From the NCBI RefSeq assembly GCF_000380565.1, contig NZ_AQYJ01000029.1:124001-188000 (forward strand): a DNA stretch of 64,000 bases, given 5' to 3'. Shown here piece by piece: positions 30,728-40,222 of the stretch (its first letter is position 1; every line of letters starts with the position of its first letter). The position numbers and the translations under genes are program-made. Below the pieces are notes generated by a model, which searched no databases, had not been told where the DNA came from, and saw only the letters and a program-made list of their open reading frames with translations. Source of the DNA: Microbulbifer variabilis ATCC 700307 (GTDB taxonomy: Bacteria > Pseudomonadota > Gammaproteobacteria > Pseudomonadales > Cellvibrionaceae).

Positions 30728-31510
30728 TCAAAAGTGGTCTTTTAAGTCTCTCAGGCTCGAAAATACCTCAACTTCACTCAGGCTTTGAGGGTTATTGCGG
30801 CCTAAGTGTCGCGCGCCACTTTGCTTAACCTCTGGAATATCACAGCGTAGAAATGGATTGGTTTCCCTCTCCCGAATGATATTGGATGGCAGCGTAGGTT
30901 TGCCTGAAGTTCTGAGTAGCTGGCATTCTTGCAAGCGCTGGGTTACTGCTGGGTTGTCTGGTTCAACAGATTTGGCAAAGTTCAGGTTACCCAAAGTGTA
31001 CTCGTGAGCGCAGTAGATTTGTGTTGCCGGCGGTAGGGTGCAAAGCCGCTGTAGGGATTGATACATCTGTTCAGGGCTGCCCTCAAACAATCGCCCGCAG
31101 CCCGCGGCAAAAAGGGTGTCGCCGCAGAAGAGATGAGTTTGCAGAGTTCCGTTTTTGCCTTGCCCCTCAAGGATCAGAGCGAGATGGTCGAGGGTGTGCC
31201 CCGGAATGCTCCAAACCCGCAGGGAAGTGCCAAGTATCTGAAGGCTGTCTCCCTCAGTAATCGTATTTGTCACACCTTTTACTGCTTTGGGTCCGTAAAC
31301 AGGGCAGTGATAGTGCTTTCTCAGTTCAGCTATTCCTCCGGTGTGATCGAAATGGTGGTGGGTGATCAAAATGCCATCCAGAGAGTCGCCTTTAAGTGCC
31401 TGGATAACTGGAGCAGCTTCCCCTGGATCGACAACCCAGTGCTCGTCGCCTTTGTTGAGGTGCCAGATATAGTTGTCTCTAAGTGCGGGAATAGGTGTTA
31501 TTGAGAGCAT
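30728..31510 (-). CDS. gloB: Hydroxyacylglutathione hydrolase (glyoxalase II)
   Basis: A 260-residue metallo-beta-lactamase-fold thioesterase that releases D-lactate and glutathione from S-lactoylglutathione. Metal ligands are in LITHHHFDHTGG (T-H-x-H-x-D-H), IPGHTLDHLAL, FCGDTLFAAGCGRLFEG and CAHEYTLGN. ATG 31508-31510 is chosen because AGGA lies at the proper distance and the family alignment begins MLSITPIPALRDNYIW; the open frame reaches 31582. It faces a divergent methyltransferase gene, the arrangement seen in pseudomonads. Confidence 0.95.
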   Translation of the reverse strand: MLSITPIPALRDNYIWHLNKGDEHWVVDPGEAAPVIQALKGDSLDGILITHHHFDHTGGIAELRKHYHCPVYGPKAVKGVTNTITEGDSLQILGTSLRVWSIPGHTLDHLALILEGQGKNGTLQTHLFCGDTLFAAGCGRLFEGSPEQMYQSLQRLCTLPPATQIYCAHEYTLGNLNFAKSVEPDNPAVTQRLQECQLLRTSGKPTLPSNIIRERETNPFLRCDIPEVKQSGARHLGRNNPQSLSEVEVFSSLRDLKDHF

Positions 31511-31722
31511 ATTGATCCTGCCTGCCATCTGGGGCTGGAAACGATACCATGTAATCAGAGTAGTAGTGTGCTGAAAGCACATTTAGTGGCCTGATTTACC
31601 TTTTAAATCCATAGCAAATAACGCTACCTTATCTTGTTAAACTGCTGTTGGGTTTCGGGGTGAACCTCTGTATCGGGTGGTTTTGAGGCCAGGATATTGC
31701 TGGCTTTTAATTAGGAGATTGA

Positions 31723-32511
31723 ATGACTGATAAGTTCAGGTCGCGGAACGACTCGGAGCTGCCGTCACTGGTAAAAGCCTGCCCGGCTCTGTCACACTGG
31801 TTTTCCAGTAGTTTGGGTCAGGAAATACTGTCCCAGCAGCTGGCGCTATCGCAACCCTTGATTGAGGGCTTCTTTGGTTACCATCTGATGCAGGTCGGAG
31901 TAACAGACGCTGTGGATTTTGCGGACTCCAGTCGTATTAATCATCGATTCCGCCTCGCTGCCTGTCCGGAGCAGAAGGGAGCTGCGCTGGTAGAGTTGGA
32001 GCATCTGCCTCTACCATCTGAATCTATAGATGTTGTTCTATTGCACCATCTGCTGGACTTCTCAGCGCACCCCCACCAGATACTCAGAGAAGCTGCGCGA
32101 GTGTTGATACCAGGTGGTCATATGTTGTTGATAGGGTTTAATCCTTTCTCTCTTCTCGGTTTGTCACGGATGCTTTTTTCTCGCGGTGCATACCAAAAGG
32201 GCAACCAAATGCGCGCTGCCCGTGTGGCAGACTGGATGAATCTCCTGGATTTACAGGCAGATAAAGTGCACCGGGGGTTCTTTCGGTTGCCATTACAGCA
32301 GCGGGAGTTGCTAGCTAAAACGGCTTGGATGGAGCGCCTGGGATCCCGCTGGTGCTTGCCTTGGGGGGGCTTTTACATCATAGTCGCGCGCAAAGAGGTG
32401 GCGCGAGTACGTACCATAAAAATTAACTGGCGTACCCAGCGAAAACCCGCCTTGGTGGCCACACCTACGAGCCCCCGTGTTGCGGCGCGGGGTAAGCATC
32501 AGAAGCGCTGA
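31723..32511 (+). CDS. Class I SAM-dependent methyltransferase next to rnhA
   Basis: A 262-residue protein of the methyltransferase type regularly found between gloB and rnhA in gammaproteobacteria (YafS-like in E. coli). The SAM-binding part is degenerate at motif I, but LEHLPLPSESIDVVLLHHLLDFSAHPHQILREAARVLIPGGHMLLIGFNPFSLLGL is typical of motifs IV-V. The substrate is unknown. The C-terminus is basic (TIKINWRTQRKP ... RGKHQKR). ATG 31723 with AGGAGATTG upstream. Confidence 0.85.
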   Translation: MTDKFRSRNDSELPSLVKACPALSHWFSSSLGQEILSQQLALSQPLIEGFFGYHLMQVGVTDAVDFADSSRINHRFRLAACPEQKGAALVELEHLPLPSESIDVVLLHHLLDFSAHPHQILREAARVLIPGGHMLLIGFNPFSLLGLSRMLFSRGAYQKGNQMRAARVADWMNLLDLQADKVHRGFFRLPLQQRELLAKTAWMERLGSRWCLPWGGFYIIVARKEVARVRTIKINWRTQRKPALVATPTSPRVAARGKHQKR

Positions 32512-32550
32512 TCCTGCGGAGCGGTTTCGCACATCGGCTACTTTCCTAAT

Positions 32551-33000
32551 TTGGCGTCAATTTTGAAACAAATAACTATTTATACCGATGGTGCCTGCCG
32601 TGGTAATCCAGGCCCTGGTGGCTGGGGAGCCTTGCTGGTTTATGGCGATTTGGAAAAAGAGCTATGTGGTGGCGAGTCTCACACCACCAACAATCGCATG
32701 GAGCTAATGGCGGCAATTCAGGCCCTGGAAGCGCTTAAACAGCCATGCCTGGTTGACTTGCATACGGACTCTCAGTACTTGCGCCAGGGTATTACCGGCT
32801 GGATCAATAATTGGAAGAAAAACGGATGGAAAACCGCCAACAAAAAGCCAGTTAAGAATGCTGATCTTTGGCGTCAGCTGGATGAGAGTGTTGCTCGTCA
32901 CCAAGTGCAGTGGCATTGGGTAAAAGGGCATGCTGGCCACCCGGGCAATGAACGGGCGGATCAGTTAGCTAACCGTGGTATTGATGAGCTGGAGTCCTGA
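32551..33000 (+). CDS. rnhA: Ribonuclease HI
   Basis: A 149-residue RNase H that removes RNA from RNA-DNA hybrids. The catalytic acidic residues are seen in [43 protein letters not shown] and GNERADQLA, with the basic protrusion [16 protein letters not shown]. No ATG is available; TTG at 32551 ([14 protein letters not shown]) and TTG at 32563 ([10 protein letters not shown]) are candidates, and neither has a good ribosome site. The second would match the usual N-terminus. dnaQ follows 13 bases later, so the two are co-transcribed. Confidence 0.94.
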   Translation: MASILKQITIYTDGACRGNPGPGGWGALLVYGDLEKELCGGESHTTNNRMELMAAIQALEALKQPCLVDLHTDSQYLRQGITGWINNWKKNGWKTANKKPVKNADLWRQLDESVARHQVQWHWVKGHAGHPGNERADQLANRGIDELES

Positions 33001-33013
33001 GGGAGAGTAGAAA

Positions 33014-33742
33014 ATGCGTCAAGTTGTCCTCGATACGGAAACTACCGGCCTGGATCCCAAAAGTGGCCACCGGATCATTGAAATTGGCTGCGTGGAACTG
33101 ATTAACCGCAAGCTGACCGGGCGCCATTACCATCAGTACGTTAATCCGCAGCGGCAAGTGGAAGATGGCGCTATAGAAGTTCATGGTATTACCAATGAAT
33201 TCCTTGCCGATAAACCGGTCTTTGCGCAAATCGCGGATGAGTTTATGCACTTTTGTGAGGGGGCTGAGTTGGTTATTCACAACGCTCCCTTTGATGTTGG
33301 CTTTATTAATGCTGAGTTGAGGCTGCTCGGCAATCCCCGCTGGAAAAATGTGGCAGCCCACAGCACTGTCCTGGATACTCTGGCTTTGGCGCGGGAAAAG
33401 CACCCTGGCCAGAAGAACAACCTGGACGCTCTGTGCAAGCGCTATTTTGTCGATAACTCCCAGCGAGACCTGCATGGCGCTTTGCTGGATGCGGAGATTC
33501 TCGCTGACGTCTACTTGATGATGACCGGCGGCCAGACTGACTTAATACTGGCTCAGGGTGGCGATGGGCACAATCAAGAGGATGGGGATAAAGGGCAGAA
33601 TGAAGACACTTCATCAGTAATCCGTAGGCTCTCAACTGATCGTGAGCCCCTGCTTGTAGTTCAGGCAGATAGAGGGGAATTAGAAGCTCACCAATCCATG
33701 TTGGCATTACTGGAGAAATCCTCAGGCAAGCATTTTTGGTAA
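33014..33742 (+). CDS. dnaQ: DNA polymerase III epsilon subunit (3'-5' proofreading exonuclease)
   Basis: A 242-residue DEDDh exonuclease. Exo motifs: VLDTETTGLD (D-x-E), VIHNAPFDVGFINAEL (motif II) and RDLHGALLDAEILADVYLMMTGGQ (motif III with the H-x-x-x-x-D). The C-terminal extension that binds the alpha subunit is present (residues 185-242). GAGGGAGAG precedes the ATG. A terminator ends the rnhA-dnaQ unit. Confidence 0.96.
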   Translation: MRQVVLDTETTGLDPKSGHRIIEIGCVELINRKLTGRHYHQYVNPQRQVEDGAIEVHGITNEFLADKPVFAQIADEFMHFCEGAELVIHNAPFDVGFINAELRLLGNPRWKNVAAHSTVLDTLALAREKHPGQKNNLDALCKRYFVDNSQRDLHGALLDAEILADVYLMMTGGQTDLILAQGGDGHNQEDGDKGQNEDTSSVIRRLSTDREPLLVVQADRGELEAHQSMLALLEKSSGKHFW

Positions 33743-33773
33743 TAAAAAAGCCCGCATAGCGGGCTTTTTTATT
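33743..33773 (+). terminator. Rho-independent terminator of rnhA-dnaQ
   Basis: AAAAAAGCCCGC, loop ATA, GCGGGCTTTTTTATT, directly after the dnaQ stop. The A-rich left arm makes it effective on the minus strand too, where it would end nhaB. Confidence 0.93.
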
Positions 33774-33822
33774 GTGCGATAGAAGTGAAGTAGCTGTTAG
33801 GATTTAGTGTTTTTGAATCTCA

Positions 33823-35361
33823 TTAAATTGCGTAAACAACGCAAACCAGCGCAACAGCAGTGAGCACGATAGTGTATGGCAAAGCCATGATTACCATACG
33901 CCCGTAAGATAAACGGATTAACGGAGCCAGGGCTGAGGTGAGCAGGAATAAGAAGGCTGCCTGTCCATTCGGTGTGGCAACACTCGGAAGGTTAGTTCCT
34001 GTATTAATTGCAATGGCCAACTTGTCAAAGTGTTCACGAGTGATGTCGCCCGCAGTTAGGGCAGTCTTAACTTCATTAATATACACCGTGGCTACGAAAA
34101 CATTATCACTGATCATGGACAGTATGCCGTTGGCCAAAAACAGTAAACCCGGTTGTTGTTCAGGCTTTTGTGATAGTACGAAGTGGGTAACCGGTTCAAA
34201 CAGATGCTGTTGGTGAATCACCGCAACAATGGCAAAAAATACCACCAATAGAGCCGTAAAAGGCAGGGCTTCTTCAAAGGCGTGTCCAATTCGGGCCTCC
34301 TGAACAATACCATTGAAGGACGTCAAAAGCACAATGATCATCAAGCCGATAATACCCACTTCGGCAACATGGAAGGCCAATGCGAATACAAGCAGCAGAG
34401 CAACAATGCCCTGTACCCAGAGTTCAGCCACCTGTGCAGAGGTACGCTTCTTTTCTTCTTCTCTCGAATAGTTCAACAATACTTCACGCACTGCTATAGG
34501 AAGCTGGGCACCGTAGCCTAAGATTTTAGTTTTTTCCAAGAATACACAGGTGATAAGCCCAGCAAATAGGGTGGGGATAGTGACCGGCGCCATTTGCAGG
34601 AAGAATTGAAGAAACTCCCAGCCGGCTTTTTCGGCAATCAGTAGGTTTTGTGGCTCACCCACTAAAGTACAGACGCCTCCCAATGCAGTACCTACGGCAC
34701 CATGCATGATAAGGCTGCGCAGGTAGGCCCGGAATTGGTCCAGGTCCTCCCGGTGGTACTCCACTACGTGTTCGTCATTTGAGTGATCATGGTCATGGTG
34801 GTGGTGGGGTTGCTGGGAGGCGACCCGGTGATAAACAGAGTAAAAGCCTACAGCTACCGCGATTAGTACAGCAGTAACTGTAAGTGCGTCTAGGAATGCT
34901 GAAAGTACTGCAGCTACTGCACAAAACAGTAGCGAGAGCATACTCTTTGAGTTCACGTGAATTAGGATCTTGGTAAACACAAAGAGTAAGAGACTCTTCA
35001 TAAAGTAGATCCCGGCGACCATAAACATCAGCAGCAGGATAACTTCAATATTCTCGACTACTTCATGATAGACCGCATCTGTGCTGGTCATTCCCATAAG
35101 GACGGCCTCAATAGCGAGCAATCCTCCGGGTTGAAGTGGGTAGCACTTTAGTGCCATTGCCAGGGTAAAAATGAATTCAGCAATCAGTACCCACCCGGTA
35201 ATAAAAGGGCCGCTGACATAAAGTATTACTGGGTTTAATAGAAGAAAGGCAGCTATTGTCAGTTTGTACCAATCCGGGGCTTCGCCGAGAAAATTATCCG
35301 CAAAAGCCCGGCCAAAACCGCTACCGGAAGCCGTCAGTGCATTGTTGTAAGTGTTCATCAT
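33823..35361 (-). CDS. nhaB: Na+/H+ antiporter NhaB
   Basis: A 512-residue polytopic inner-membrane protein with about a dozen hydrophobic segments, nearly the size of E. coli NhaB (513). Family sequence is clear at the start ([25 protein letters not shown]) and in the centre ([34 protein letters not shown]), as well as [21 protein letters not shown] and [22 protein letters not shown] histidine-rich cytoplasmic loop ([13 protein letters not shown], about residue 187) is unusual and could bind metal. It exports Na+ at the cost of protons, suiting a marine habitat. Two adjacent ATGs at 35361 and 35358, with GGAAG upstream. Confidence 0.95.
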   Translation of the reverse strand: MMNTYNNALTASGSGFGRAFADNFLGEAPDWYKLTIAAFLLLNPVILYVSGPFITGWVLIAEFIFTLAMALKCYPLQPGGLLAIEAVLMGMTSTDAVYHEVVENIEVILLLMFMVAGIYFMKSLLLFVFTKILIHVNSKSMLSLLFCAVAAVLSAFLDALTVTAVLIAVAVGFYSVYHRVASQQPHHHHDHDHSNDEHVVEYHREDLDQFRAYLRSLIMHGAVGTALGGVCTLVGEPQNLLIAEKAGWEFLQFFLQMAPVTIPTLFAGLITCVFLEKTKILGYGAQLPIAVREVLLNYSREEEKKRTSAQVAELWVQGIVALLLVFALAFHVAEVGIIGLMIIVLLTSFNGIVQEARIGHAFEEALPFTALLVVFFAIVAVIHQQHLFEPVTHFVLSQKPEQQPGLLFLANGILSMISDNVFVATVYINEVKTALTAGDITREHFDKLAIAINTGTNLPSVATPNGQAAFLFLLTSALAPLIRLSYGRMVIMALPYTIVLTAVALVCVVYAI

Positions 35362-35737
35362 TTACTTCCCTGGGTAACCCAGTGTTTGGGTCAAATTGAA
35401 GTGTCGGGTTGTCCCTGCCCTTTGCGGCATTTCGGGAAAGCCCTTAGCCGCGATCTCTCTTTCCCTTGTGTTCAGCTGGTGAAGCTGATTGTTTTTTGGG
35501 CGTAAGCGCAAAAAAAGTGCGCATCTGCACACTTGAAAGTAGCAAACGCTACTGGGTTTTCCGGAAAATTCAAGTAATTTAGGGGTTCAGAGGAGGTATC
35601 AGAGGATTTGTCGAATATTCGGTGGAATTTATTAGCGGAAAGGTGGACTCTTTTCTCTATTGGTATAAATTGCCCTTTACTAGGCCAGAACCTTTTGTTT
35701 TGGTTATTTTTTGTTCGGTTACAGGAAGAGTGCAGCG
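35362..35737. other. Gene-free divergent region between nhaB and the fimL-like gene
   Basis: A 376-base spacer that must hold both promoters. It has no family-like ORF. It is AT-rich toward the right end (35640-35730). No clear operator was recognised. Confidence 0.45.
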
Positions 35738-37444
35738 GTGCAGTCAAAGAGTGAATTGCGCAAGATCAACATCACTTCTGTCAATGTGGTCAAGGATGAG
35801 CTGGTAGTAGCAGTAGATAACGCTACCTCTCACTTGGACAAATTTGCAGCAGATACCACCCAGAAGCAGTCATTGGAGCAATGCTTGGCAGCTCTTAGGC
35901 AAGTGAGTGGCGTATTGCAGATGGTGCAGCTCCATGCTGGAGAATTGCTTGCCCAGGAGAAAATAACTGCACTCACCGAAGTGTTGGAAGGGCGACAGCA
36001 AGCCACAGAGGAGCTAATGGAAGCTCTGGGTAGTGGGCTTTATGTATTGGGCCGGTACCTCGATTTTGTGCAGAGTCGGGCCATAGCCAGGCCAGAATTA
36101 CTGATCCCCTTTATTAATAACCTTAGGGCTGCGCGGTCCCAGCCGCCGGTACCTGAAAGCCATTTTTTTCGTTGTAACCTGGATGCTTCGATACCTGGCA
36201 TGGGCGCCTCGGCAGTAATGTCCGAAGACTTGCGTAGTTTTGTCCGTAGGTTCCGGCATATGTACCAAGTTGGTCTCTTGGCATTATTGCGTGGCAAACC
36301 CCGCGGCCCGGCTTTCACCATGATGGCCCGAGCATTGGAGCGGATTGCGAGTATCACTTCTGGGCGTCCAAATGGGCGCCTGTGGGTCGTGGCTGGTGCC
36401 GCCCTGACAGGTATGGCTGCCTGTGAAATGCGTATTAGCCGTTCCAGGGTTATGGTATTCAGTATGTTTGATCGTTGGTTGCGTGCCCTGCAAAAGGAGT
36501 GTGACGCTGCTCTAGACCAGCCTGCACCCCCGATATTGCTGAAAGAATGCATCTATTGGCTTGCTCTGTCGAAGCCTGCTGAGGCTGGGAGTAAGCTTCT
36601 CGATATCTTTTCGGCAGAATCCCTTGAATATACTGAGGAAGAACTTGAAAGGGAGCGCGCGAGCCTGGGTGGGCCTGGTGCCACTGCAATTTCTGCTGTA
36701 GCTGGTGCACTGGATGAAGAGTTATCCAGTGTGCGCCGGATGCTGGATGATATTGAGCTGATCGGTATCTCCGATATCGATGAGAATGATGGACTAGCCA
36801 GCACTCTGAGACGCGTTGCTGGTACCTTGCAAATGTTGAATTTCAAGCGAGTGGGCGAGAGTCTGCGCAATGCCGTAGCTGAATACCAAAGTGCTGCAGG
36901 TGCAGGAGGTTCTGTCGCAGATTCAGCTTTACAGAAGCTCACCGGTCAAGTGTTGATGGTGGATAGTACTGTGCGGGCATTAAAGCAGAGTACCAATATT
37001 GATCTCGATGAGTACGGCCATGCGGATATTGCTTTTGAGCATAGCCAGCTGGCAGAGGCAGAGGTAGCAGTGCTTAAGGAGGCGGAAGCTGGCCTTGCGT
37101 TGATAAAGCGCGCTCTAGCTGCATATGCAGATTCCGGCTATGACCATGGCCATATCCGCAACGTCTCGACCACTCTTAACTCTGTGCGTGGGGGGTTGAT
37201 CGTCTTAAACCTACAGCGCGCTGCTTCGGTGGTTGAAGGCTTATTTAAATTTGTTGAAACAGTGGTAGATCGCCACGATGCAGGTCCTGATGTTGAGCAA
37301 TCACTGGATATTTTCGCCGATGCTATTATCAGCCTTGAGTACTACCTTGGCGAGGTAAAGCTGCACCGTCAGGCCGATGTGCAATCCCTTAACCTCGCTG
37401 TGGAGAGCTTGGCTGCACTTGGTTATCCCGTAGAGACGGTTTAA
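35738..37444 (+). CDS. fimL: FimL-like protein (ChpA N-terminal/Hpt-like scaffold of twitching motility)
   Basis: A 568-residue soluble protein made of helical bundles resembling the N-terminal part of ChpA/PilL. Segments such as DKFAADTTQKQSLEQCLAALRQVSGVLQMVQLHAGELLAQE and LRRVAGTLQMLNFKRVGESLRNAVAEYQ, and NVSTTLNSVRGGLIVLNLQRAASVVEGL look like degenerate Hpt repeats without the phosphorylatable histidine motif. In P. aeruginosa FimL (about 556 aa) links the Pil-Chp system with cAMP and surface sensing, and it sits next to nudC as here. The start is GTG 35738 with AGGAAGAG upstream. The assignment rests on pattern and synteny. Confidence 0.75.
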   Translation: MQSKSELRKINITSVNVVKDELVVAVDNATSHLDKFAADTTQKQSLEQCLAALRQVSGVLQMVQLHAGELLAQEKITALTEVLEGRQQATEELMEALGSGLYVLGRYLDFVQSRAIARPELLIPFINNLRAARSQPPVPESHFFRCNLDASIPGMGASAVMSEDLRSFVRRFRHMYQVGLLALLRGKPRGPAFTMMARALERIASITSGRPNGRLWVVAGAALTGMAACEMRISRSRVMVFSMFDRWLRALQKECDAALDQPAPPILLKECIYWLALSKPAEAGSKLLDIFSAESLEYTEEELERERASLGGPGATAISAVAGALDEELSSVRRMLDDIELIGISDIDENDGLASTLRRVAGTLQMLNFKRVGESLRNAVAEYQSAAGAGGSVADSALQKLTGQVLMVDSTVRALKQSTNIDLDEYGHADIAFEHSQLAEAEVAVLKEAEAGLALIKRALAAYADSGYDHGHIRNVSTTLNSVRGGLIVLNLQRAASVVEGLFKFVETVVDRHDAGPDVEQSLDIFADAIISLEYYLGEVKLHRQADVQSLNLAVESLAALGYPVETV

Positions 37445-37463
37445 CCTGAATTAGGAGGCTCTT

Positions 37464-38273
37464 TTGGTCGAACGCTTTGAGCCCGCTGCAAATGTGTGGG
37501 CTACCCCAGATTTTTCCCAACAAATTATTGTGGCTGAGGGGTTGGTGCTCTGTCGAGGAGACCAGTTTATCCATGAGATGGATATATTTTTGGCCGAGGC
37601 TGTAATTTCAAACCACTATCTTGGGGAGTTGGGAGGACAAAGTTGCGGTGTTCGTGTGTTATCCAGCCTGCTGGATATTCGCGGGCATGACTGGCGTAAC
37701 CTGCGCAGTTTATTAACCTCCACAGACGAGCATTTATTTGCCTTGGCCGGCCGCGCTCTACAGATCGCGCATTGGGACCGCGACCATCGCTTTTGTGGGT
37801 GCTGTGGGACCGCAACTCACTACCATTCCATCGACAGGGCCAGAACCTGCCCGAACTGCCAATTGACGGTTTATCCTCGAATTTCTCCCTGTGTCATCAT
37901 GCTGGTCACTCGAGGAGAAGAGTGCCTGCTTGCCCGTCATGCGAATCGTAGAAATATCACCTATACCGCGCTTGCGGGTTTTATAGAGCCGGGTGAAAGC
38001 GCTGAGATAGCGCTCAAGCGTGAAGTTCGTGAGGAAGTAGGCTTAGAGGTGGGTAGCTTGCAGTATATCGGTAGCCAGCCCTGGCCATTTCCCGGCCAAT
38101 TGATGTTGGGATATCTTGCGGCGTGGCAGGGCGGTGAGTTGTGTCCCGATCCGAATGAAATTGAAGAAGCACAATGGTTTCACTATAGATCGCTGCCGGA
38201 AATTCCACCTGTGCAGACTCTCTCGGGACAGCTGATTCACACTTTCGTGGAGCAGGTCGCGGCGGGAAAGTAG
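37464..38273 (+). CDS. nudC: NAD(+) diphosphatase / RNA decapping hydrolase NudC
   Basis: A 269-residue Nudix hydrolase. A zinc ribbon (FCGCCGTATHYHSIDRARTCPNCQ) precedes the Nudix box GFIEPGESAEIALKREVREEVGLE (G-x5-E-x7-R-E-V-x-E-E-x-G). After it comes the NADH-type array SQPWPFPGQ, in which the usual final serine (SQPWPFPxS) is glutamine. The enzyme hydrolyses NAD(H) and removes NAD caps from RNA. The TTG start at 37464 has a strong TTAGGAGG site. It follows the fimL-like gene by 19 bases, hence one operon. Confidence 0.94.
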   Translation: MVERFEPAANVWATPDFSQQIIVAEGLVLCRGDQFIHEMDIFLAEAVISNHYLGELGGQSCGVRVLSSLLDIRGHDWRNLRSLLTSTDEHLFALAGRALQIAHWDRDHRFCGCCGTATHYHSIDRARTCPNCQLTVYPRISPCVIMLVTRGEECLLARHANRRNITYTALAGFIEPGESAEIALKREVREEVGLEVGSLQYIGSQPWPFPGQLMLGYLAAWQGGELCPDPNEIEEAQWFHYRSLPEIPPVQTLSGQLIHTFVEQVAAGK

Positions 38274-38322
38274 CCGTGGTTGTTCTAACGGCTCTGCTAA
38301 GAAGTATGGAGAACAATAATTT

Positions 38323-38973
38323 ATGTACATCTTGATCACCTTTCTGATTGCCATATTGGCATTGCTGCTTGTTTTTTGGGGGGCGCGAGTACTGTTAAGT
38401 GGAAGCTGGGTGATGGGCTTTCTGCGAGGCTCGGCGGGCTTGATCTTTTTCGGTTTGGCCCTATGGATAGTCCTGGTGGCGGCCGATGTCTTCAGTTATC
38501 GCAATCTGGCTCAAGAGCACAGCGTCGGTATTGTCTCTTTCCGAAAGGTGGCCGAGCAGCAGTTCGAAGTTAAATTCGCTGATGCCGATGGAATTTCTCA
38601 GAAATTTGAGCTGTATGGCGATCAGTGGCAGTTGGATGCGCGAATGCTGAAATGGCAGGGCCATTTGGCCCGTTGGGGCATTGAACCGGCATACAGACTG
38701 GACCGGCTGAGCGGGCGTTACCTAACCTTGAGGGATGAACGAGCCCGGGAGCGATCTGTCCACCAGATCGACGGCACCAATTACGGAGTGGATGTTTGGC
38801 GGTTTGTTAAAGGTTTTGATAAAAGCCTGCCTTTCGTTGATGCCGTTTATGGTAGCGCAACCTTTCTTCCTATGGAGGATGGAGCTGTTTACGATGTTCG
38901 AATCAGTCACAGTGGGTTATTGGCAAGGCCGCTGAATAAGCAGGCAACTTCCGCCCTGGATGGCTGGAAATGA
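38323..38973 (+). CDS. Conserved membrane-anchored protein, 216 aa
   Basis: Two N-terminal transmembrane helices (about residues 3-22, ILITFLIAILALLLVFWGAR, and 33-54, GFLRGSAGLIFFGLALWIVLV) are followed by a soluble domain of about 150 residues (SFRKVAEQQFEVKFADADG ... QWQLDARMLKWQGHLARWGIEPAYRLDRLSGRY). This type is often labelled a 'multidrug efflux/transporter' protein in databases without evidence; nothing in it looks like a transporter. It lies between nudC and sohB. The function is unknown. Confidence 0.75.
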   Translation: MYILITFLIAILALLLVFWGARVLLSGSWVMGFLRGSAGLIFFGLALWIVLVAADVFSYRNLAQEHSVGIVSFRKVAEQQFEVKFADADGISQKFELYGDQWQLDARMLKWQGHLARWGIEPAYRLDRLSGRYLTLRDERARERSVHQIDGTNYGVDVWRFVKGFDKSLPFVDAVYGSATFLPMEDGAVYDVRISHSGLLARPLNKQATSALDGWK

Positions 38974-39020
38974 TATGAGTAATAAATTTTAATGTTGAAA
39001 GGTAGCAATCTGGAGTTTAA

Positions 39021-40172
39021 GTGGAATTTTTAATTGAGTACGGCCTATTCCTGGCAAAAATTGTCACAGTGATTGTGGCCCTAATGATATTGATAGGCTT
39101 TATTTTTGCCAATCGCGAACAGCTAAAGGAGCGTGTTCAGGGGCATATTAGTGTTACACGTTTGAATGACCGCTATGAGCAGTTCAAAGACACCCTGCTG
39201 GAAGCGGTCATGGAAAAGCACGAGTTTGCCCATCGCAAGAAGCAACTTGCGAAGGAAAAAAAAGCTGAAGAAAAGGCATTAGTGAAGAGACATAAGGCTG
39301 AAGCAAAGAAGAAAGCAGCAAAAGAAAGTGATAACCAGAAGCAAGAAATAGGCACTTCAGAAGCTCAGGCAGAAAAATCTGAAAAAAGCATTGCAGTGTC
39401 CTCTGAGGATCGCAGACGTATTTTCGTAATGCATTTTAATGGCGATATTAAAGCAAGTGCGCTCTCCCACCTACGAGAAGAAATTACTGCGATCCTGCAG
39501 GTGGCAAAAACGGGAGATGAGGTGCTTCTTTGCCTGGAAAGTCCAGGCGGTATGGTTGCGAACTATGGCCTTGCGGCTAGTCAGCTGGCGCGTATACGCA
39601 GCGCGGGTATACACCTCACTATTGCCGTAGATAAAGTCGCGGCTAGTGGCGGCTATATGATGGCCTGTGTGGCTGATCGAATTCTGGCTGCCCCATTTGC
39701 GATGTTGGGGTCTATTGGTGTGCTCGCACAGCTCCCCAATTTTAATCGCTTACTTAAGCGTCATGATGTGGACTATGAGTTGTTTACTGCAGGAGAGTAC
39801 AAGCGCACAGTAACAATGTTTGGTGAAAATACTGAAGAAGGCCGTGAGAAATTCCAGAGTGATCTGGAAGAGATCCACGTGTTGTTCCAGCATTTTGTCA
39901 GTGAATACCGACCCAGCCTGGATATTGCCAAAGTTGCTACCGGTGAAGTCTGGTTTGGGCAAAAGGCTTTGTCCCTTGGGCTTGTTGATGAACTCAAGAC
40001 TTCCGATGAGTATCTGACTCATAGTGCAGAAGGTGCTGACCTTTATCAGGTGGAGTACAAAGAAAAGAAGAATATTGCCAAGAAAATGGGGCTGGCTGCT
40101 GAGGCAGGAGTAGAGTCCGCGATGACTCGTCTATTCTCAAGGTTAGCTGCTTGGCGGCATCACGCGCAATAA
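39021..40172 (+). CDS. sohB: SohB-family inner-membrane serine protease (S49)
   Basis: A 383-residue signal-peptide-peptidase-type protease. An N-terminal helix (LFLAKIVTVIVALMILIGFIF) is followed by a highly charged lysine/glutamate/alanine-rich linker (residues 70-130, likely coiled coil), then the S49 domain: catalytic serine in VDKVAASGGYMMACVADRI and lysine in GEYKRTVTMFGENTEEGR. GTG start at 39021 with TGGAG upstream. In E. coli SohB is a possible suppressor of htrA defects. Confidence 0.93.
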   Translation: MEFLIEYGLFLAKIVTVIVALMILIGFIFANREQLKERVQGHISVTRLNDRYEQFKDTLLEAVMEKHEFAHRKKQLAKEKKAEEKALVKRHKAEAKKKAAKESDNQKQEIGTSEAQAEKSEKSIAVSSEDRRRIFVMHFNGDIKASALSHLREEITAILQVAKTGDEVLLCLESPGGMVANYGLAASQLARIRSAGIHLTIAVDKVAASGGYMMACVADRILAAPFAMLGSIGVLAQLPNFNRLLKRHDVDYELFTAGEYKRTVTMFGENTEEGREKFQSDLEEIHVLFQHFVSEYRPSLDIAKVATGEVWFGQKALSLGLVDELKTSDEYLTHSAEGADLYQVEYKEKKNIAKKMGLAAEAGVESAMTRLFSRLAAWRHHAQ

Positions 40173-40222
40173 ATAAGCACCTCAAGCAGGGTTGAAATCT
40201 TTGATAGACAGGAAATTTTCAC

